The translations under genes and the position numbers were made by a program. Shown here in pieces: positions 21,674 through 23,649 of a stretch of 23,649 nucleotides of DNA. The stretch spans positions 1-23,649 of the forward strand of contig CAJTVR010000071.1 of assembly GCA_910580075.1 (NCBI GenBank), in the 5' to 3' direction. Below the pieces are notes generated by a model. That model was not told the DNA's origin, did not search any database, and worked only from the letters and a program-made list of their open reading frames with translations. The DNA comes from an uncultured Eubacterium sp. Lineage in GTDB: Bacteria > Bacillota > Clostridia > Lachnospirales > Lachnospiraceae. The stretch's first letter is position 1; each line of letters begins with the position of its first letter.

Positions 21674-22861
21674 CTACACATCTTTTTGGTTTTTTACAAA
21701 ATCCTCATACAGAGGCGACATGCTCCGGAGTTTTTCAACAATTGCTTTCAGGCTGTCTGCGGTATAATCCGCCTCTTCCATAGTAGTTTCATCTGACAGC
21801 GTAAGACGCAGGGACCCATGTGCAATTTCATGCGGCAGCCCGATAGCTAACAGTACATGGGACGGATCTAAAGACCCGGATGTGCATGCAGAACCGCTGG
21901 ATGCACAGATTCCTTTCTGGTCAAGCATAATCAGAAGCGACTCTCCTTCTATAAACCGGAAGCAGAAGCTGATATTGTTACTAAGCCGCTGCTTTGGATG
22001 GCCGTTTAACCGTGAATAAGGAATCTCTTCCAGCACACGCTGAATCAGATGATCCCTGACAGCCGCCATTTTTACTGCATTTTCAGCCATTCCTTCGTAA
22101 GCAGACTGCGCAGCTTTTCCCATGCCGATAATTCCCGGCACATTGGTTGTTCCGGCTCTTTTGGCCCGTTCTTGAGCACCGCCGTGAATGAACGGGCCTA
22201 GTTTCATTCCGTTTCTGATATAAAGAAAACCGGCCCCTTTCGGCCCATGGAACTTATGAGCGCTGGCACTGAGCATGTCTATATTCAGCTCACTGACATC
22301 AATCGGCAGATGCCCGAAAGCCTGAACTGCATCTGTATGGAAGAATACGCCATGCTTTTTCGCAATCGCGCCAATCTCCCTGACTGGTTCGATTGTACCG
22401 ATTTCATTGTTTGCAAACATAATGCTGATCAGTATCGTATCCGGACGTATTGCCTGCTCTAATTCGTCCAGCCGGACCTGCCCGTATTCATCTACATCCA
22501 GGTAAGTTACTTCGCAGCCGTTTTTTTCAAGATATTCACATGTATGCAGCACTGCATGGTGTTCAATTTTAGTCGTAATGATATGTCTGCCTTTGGATGC
22601 ATATTTCTCGACACATCCTTTGATCGCCCAGTTGTCGCTTTCGCTGCCGCCTGCTGTAAAATAAATCTCATTCGCCTTAGCCCCAAGCATCCCGGCAATC
22701 GTTTCCCGGGCATCATCAACTGCTTTTCTGCTCTTCTGGGCAAACGTATAGACACTGTTCGGATTGCCGTAATCTTCCAGAAAATATGGACGCATTGCTT
22801 CAAAGACTTCCGGCTTTAATGCTGTAGTGGCTGCATTATCGAGATAGATCAGCTTTTCCAT
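21674..22861 (-). CDS. nifS: Cysteine desulfurase, NifS/IscS type
   Basis: This 395-residue PLP enzyme converts cysteine to alanine and an enzyme-bound persulfide, feeding NifU and MnmA. It starts LIYLDNAATT and has HHAV at about 101-104. The PLP lysine is Lys203 in SASAHKFHGPKGAGFLY, and the mobile-loop nucleophile is Cys326 in ASSGSACTSGSLDPSHVL. The long loop is typical of group I (IscS/NifS) enzymes. Length and all motifs are normal. The SD is GGAGGA. It is first in the operon nifS, nifU, mnmA, mrp. The leader of about 130 bases carries two operator-like repeats; the iscR-type regulator gene often found next to such operons is not seen. Confidence 0.97.
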   Translation of the reverse strand: MEKLIYLDNAATTALKPEVFEAMRPYFLEDYGNPNSVYTFAQKSRKAVDDARETIAGMLGAKANEIYFTAGGSESDNWAIKGCVEKYASKGRHIITTKIEHHAVLHTCEYLEKNGCEVTYLDVDEYGQVRLDELEQAIRPDTILISIMFANNEIGTIEPVREIGAIAKKHGVFFHTDAVQAFGHLPIDVSELNIDMLSASAHKFHGPKGAGFLYIRNGMKLGPFIHGGAQERAKRAGTTNVPGIIGMGKAAQSAYEGMAENAVKMAAVRDHLIQRVLEEIPYSRLNGHPKQRLSNNISFCFRFIEGESLLIMLDQKGICASSGSACTSGSLDPSHVLLAIGLPHEIAHGSLRLTLSDETTMEEADYTADSLKAIVEKLRSMSPLYEDFVKNQKDV

Positions 22862-22884
22862 TTCTAAGTTCCTCCTGCTTTATA

Positions 22885-22905
22885 ATTCATAGTATTCCCG
22901 TAGGA
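22885..22905 (-). promoter_or_regulatory. Operator-like motif, start-codon-proximal copy
   Basis: The minus strand contains CCTACGGGAATACTATGAAT. It matches the copy at 22971-22991 at 19 of 21 positions and lies 86 bases nearer nifS. A TATATT overlaps and precedes it, so a second weak promoter may sit here too. Confidence 0.5.
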
Positions 22906-22970
22906 ATATAGTAGTTAATTTCGATACAAAAACAAGAAAACGAGTTGCTGCACGTTTCCTCTCTTTGTTT

Positions 22971-22991
22971 ATTCATAGTATTTCCATAGGA
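22971..22991 (-). promoter_or_regulatory. Operator-like motif at the nifS transcription start
   Basis: The minus strand contains CCTATGGAAATACTATGAAT, beginning about eight bases after the -10 box, so a protein bound here would block the start of transcription. Within it CTATGG and CTATGA recur 11 bases apart, one helical turn. An Fe-S or cysteine-responsive Rrf2-family repressor is the likely kind of ligand, by analogy only. Confidence 0.5.
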
Positions 22992-22998
22992 CACAATC

Positions 22999-23026
22999 AT
23001 TATAACGCATTTTTTGGAAAAGTCAA
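22999..23026 (-). promoter_or_regulatory. Strong sigma-A promoter of the nifS operon
   Basis: On the minus strand TTGACT (23026-23021), 16 bases, then TATAAT (23004-22999). This is the best promoter match in the window. Its -35 lies at the edge of the transposase remnant. Confidence 0.75.
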
Positions 23027-23056
23027 TTCATTTCTTGCAAGAGGAGCAAATTTCTG

Positions 23057-23257
23057 TTACAGCAGAAAACATGAATTACCAGACGCCGAACAGGAACCAG
23101 GAAGATCATTATAATTTTTTGACGCATACACTGAACCCTGGTCTGAATGCAGAATCATTTGGTATTCCGGATGCTGTTTTTTCAGGCAGCCCATTGGTAA
23201 ACCTCCTGTTCCTTTCGTGGGGAATGATGTCCATGTACAATATAGACAGTGTTTCAT
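23057..23257 (-). pseudogene. Decayed fragment of an IS3-family (DDE) transposase
   Basis: The minus-strand frame contains MILHSDQGSVYASKNYND, a close match to the second catalytic Asp block (HSDQG) of IS3-family OrfB proteins. The next residues (SCSASGN) resemble the usual SMSRAGT block, but about six residues between are missing and the frame ends at a TAA. Neither the upstream part of the integrase core nor the final Glu region is intact. Beyond the stop, ARNEL may be a last trace of the family's LKNEL region. There is no first ORF and no convincing terminal repeats. This is a relic with no activity. Confidence 0.75.
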
Positions 23258-23343
23258 CTTATCATGTACCCTGTCCAGTTTCTCCCCCCTCCGTGTCCAG
23301 TATTAGTATACTACTTCGCTTCACAGCGGCATTAAAAAACACC

Positions 23344-23381
23344 AAAAAGCGGGGTTCACCAACCATTCCAGTGAACCCCGC
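23344..23381 (-). terminator. Rho-independent terminator on the minus strand
   Basis: GCGGGGTTCAC (23349-23359) and GTGAACCCCGC (23371-23381) form a perfect 11-base stem with an 11-base loop. On the minus strand TTTTT follows directly. It would end a leftward transcript arriving from beyond the right edge. Confidence 0.8.
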
Positions 23382-23649
23382 CAAGCCTAAAAATCCTTAA
23401 TTTTAAGCCATTCCTCGATACTTTTGCCGCGGGTACCCAAAATCCTATGGCATTTTTATTGCCGCCTGTGCCGCTGTTATACTTTGATGACTTTTACCCC
23501 TCTTTACCCCATTTACCCCACCCAATTCGACATTCGACAAACGGGATTCGACAAAATCCCCTTGCTTTTGTGCGGAATCCGGCATAAAATGATTTCAGCG
23601 GAACGCTCCGCAGCGTTTGACAATTCCGCATAAATCTGCTAAGATATAC
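23382..23649. other. Gene-free stretch with short tandem and nested inverted repeats
   Basis: I see no convincing gene between the transposase relic and the right edge (23258-23649). The stretch holds three copies of TTTACCCC (23493-23500, 23503-23510, 23512-23519). Three copies of ATTCGAC follow at 23525, 23532 and 23546, spaced in multiples of seven. A nested inverted repeat has outer arms TGCGGAAT/ATTCCGCA (23571-23578, 23623-23630) and inner arms AACGCT/AGCGTT (23602-23607, 23612-23617). A minus-strand frame from the edge stays open for a few dozen codons but resembles nothing I know. Confidence 0.5.

Noticed and set aside
23344..23381. tRNA or attachment-site-like hairpin
   Set aside because: Only one stem with a T-run on the minus strand; no cloverleaf arms or CCA end. 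A terminator explains it.

Overview
The window looks like a chromosomal segment of a motile Clostridia member, most likely a Lachnospiraceae-type Firmicute. The pointers are AGGAGG-type ribosome binding sites, several TTG starts, moderate GC, a single-chain PurL-PurQ fusion, a NifS/NifU/MnmA/Mrp sulfur cluster and a chemoreceptor. The genus is an inference. No rRNA, tRNA, CRISPR array or complete mobile element was seen.

Layout from left to right. (1) The extreme left edge may carry the last codons of a + strand gene, converging on a large purL on the - strand. (2) A + strand four-gene operon at 4298-8839 follows a long leader with three hairpins. It encodes an OmpR-type regulator, a HAMP histidine kinase, an unrecognised membrane-anchored 277-residue protein and a VanY-like D,D-carboxypeptidase with a degenerate hexapeptide-repeat stalk. 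The first three genes overlap by 4 bases. This looks like a cell-envelope sensing unit. (3) A - strand unit at 8880-14348 encodes an ABC ATPase, a large 8-TM FtsX/MacB-type permease, a response regulator and a short-sensor kinase. It resembles the peptide-antibiotic or envelope-stress modules of Firmicutes. A perfect TGACA-N4-TGTCA palindrome lies upstream of its promoter -10 box. (4) Divergent from it lie a CPBP-family membrane protease, then a cytosolic-looking protein with three calcium-type D-x-D-x-D-G loops, then a methyl-accepting chemotaxis protein. The intergenic leaders here are unusually structured. (5) A - strand sulfur-relay operon reads nifS, nifU, mnmA, mrp. NifS mobilises sulfur from cysteine, NifU scaffolds Fe-S clusters, MnmA thiolates tRNA U34 and Mrp carries clusters. 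It starts from a strong promoter followed by two near-identical 20-bp motifs. (6) The right edge holds a decayed IS3-type transposase fragment, a terminator and a gene-free stretch with short tandem and inverted repeats.

The most informative oddities are three. The ATPase/permease junction contains a fossil: the last 19 codons of a second, diverged ATPase plus what looks like the first codons of a lost permease, suggesting deletion between two tandem ABC modules. The strong Shine-Dalgarno of nifU is 33 nt from its start codon, separated by a perfect hairpin that would restore normal spacing. The nifS promoter has duplicated operator-like motifs but no adjacent Rrf2/IscR gene, and its -35 box sits at the edge of transposon debris. 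I do not see a clearly new multi-gene defence or biosynthesis system.
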